A stretch of DNA of 64,000 bases, from positions 162,560 to 226,559 of the forward strand of contig CAKKRJ010000012.1 in the NCBI GenBank assembly GCA_919902775.1, written 5' to 3'. The notes beneath the pieces are model-generated. The model saw nothing but the letters and a program-made list of their open reading frames with translations, was not told the origin of the DNA and did no database searches. Both the position numbers and the translations under genes were made by a program. Below, piece after piece: positions 63,888-64,000 of the stretch; the first letter of the stretch is position 1; every line of letters begins with the position of its first letter. This DNA is from Burkholderiaceae bacterium. Lineage in GTDB: Bacteria; Pseudomonadota; Gammaproteobacteria; Burkholderiales; Burkholderiaceae_C.

Positions 63888-64000
63888 TTACAGCATGTTG
63901 ACACTTGCGTGCAGCACCGTTGGATTCTTTGCAATGTACTTTTCGGTGACCACAATCGATCTGTGTCCTGCCAACTCTTTCAACACATGAATCGCCACGC
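63888..64000 (-). CDS. Third tyrosine recombinase, C-terminal fragment (cut by window edge)
   Basis: The minus-strand frame entering from the window edge reads VAIHVLKELAGHRSIVVTEK then YIAKNPTVLHASVNML and a stop at 63888. LAGHRSIVVTEKYI is the classic box II end of tyrosine recombinases, with His and the Tyr nucleophile. Only 37 codons are visible. Its partner sequence lies beyond the window. Confidence 0.72.
   Translation of the reverse strand, partial: VAIHVLKELAGHRSIVVTEKYIAKNPTVLHASVNML

Overview
The window looks like a chromosome segment of a betaproteobacterium of the order Burkholderiales, most likely family Comamonadaceae (a Limnohabitans/Rhodoferax-like freshwater bacterium). This is inferred from the high-GC coding sequence, the gene neighbourhoods (pilMNOPQ-aroKB-dgt, lptM-lysA with cyaY, ResB/CcsB cytochrome maturation next to cytochrome c4 and engB), the tctDE-tctCBA and Bug-type binding proteins, and Gram-negative porins of the Burkholderiales type. 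No rRNA, tRNA or CRISPR array was seen.

Layout. 0-7.5 kb (minus strand): a compact type IV pilus block (pilM, pilN, a fused pilO-pilP, a short pilQ) followed by aroK, aroB, dgt and the start of an MFS transporter. 7.6-12.1 kb: penicillin-binding protein 1A, cyaY, lptM, lysA. 12.1-21.3 kb: an SRPBCC protein, msrQ/msrP, cytochrome c maturation (ccsB, resB), cytochrome c4, the GTPase engB, and two LpxL-type acyltransferases. 21.6-27.5 kb: an HTH protein, the CIRCE-controlled groESL operon, glpK-glpD. 27.6-32.2 kb: a five-gene copper-handling operon. 32.3-34.8 kb: a chemoreceptor with a soluble Cache protein. 35.1-40.3 kb: central sugar metabolism (pgi, tal, zwf, hexR). 40.4-45.6 kb: the tctDE two-component system diverging from the tctCBA tricarboxylate transporter. 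48.2-56.6 kb: a peptide-type ABC transporter operon containing two binding proteins and an M20 amidohydrolase. 56.7-60.0 kb: a DUF3047 lipoprotein, a Bug-type binding protein, a decayed MarR gene and a LivK-type binding protein.

The most unusual structure is a mirror-image pair. At 45.7-48.2 kb a tyrosine recombinase (minus) diverges from a porin gene (plus). At 60.6-63.3 kb a closely related porin (minus) diverges from a related tyrosine recombinase (plus). The porins are long intact reading frames ending in matching terminators, but neither has a normal in-frame start codon or ribosome binding site: the reading frame meets recombinase-side DNA inside the signal-peptide codons. At the first junction there is a perfect 9-bp inverted repeat around a 7-bp spacer, the layout of a tyrosine-recombinase crossover site. 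This suggests recombinase-linked, possibly silent, switchable porin cassettes flanking a 12-14 kb segment that could invert. The right edge holds further mobile-type genes: a DUF6641-like gene, 24-bp tandem repeats and the C-terminus of a third recombinase. A dispersed palindromic repeat with a CTCCCACAA arm occurs after several genes.
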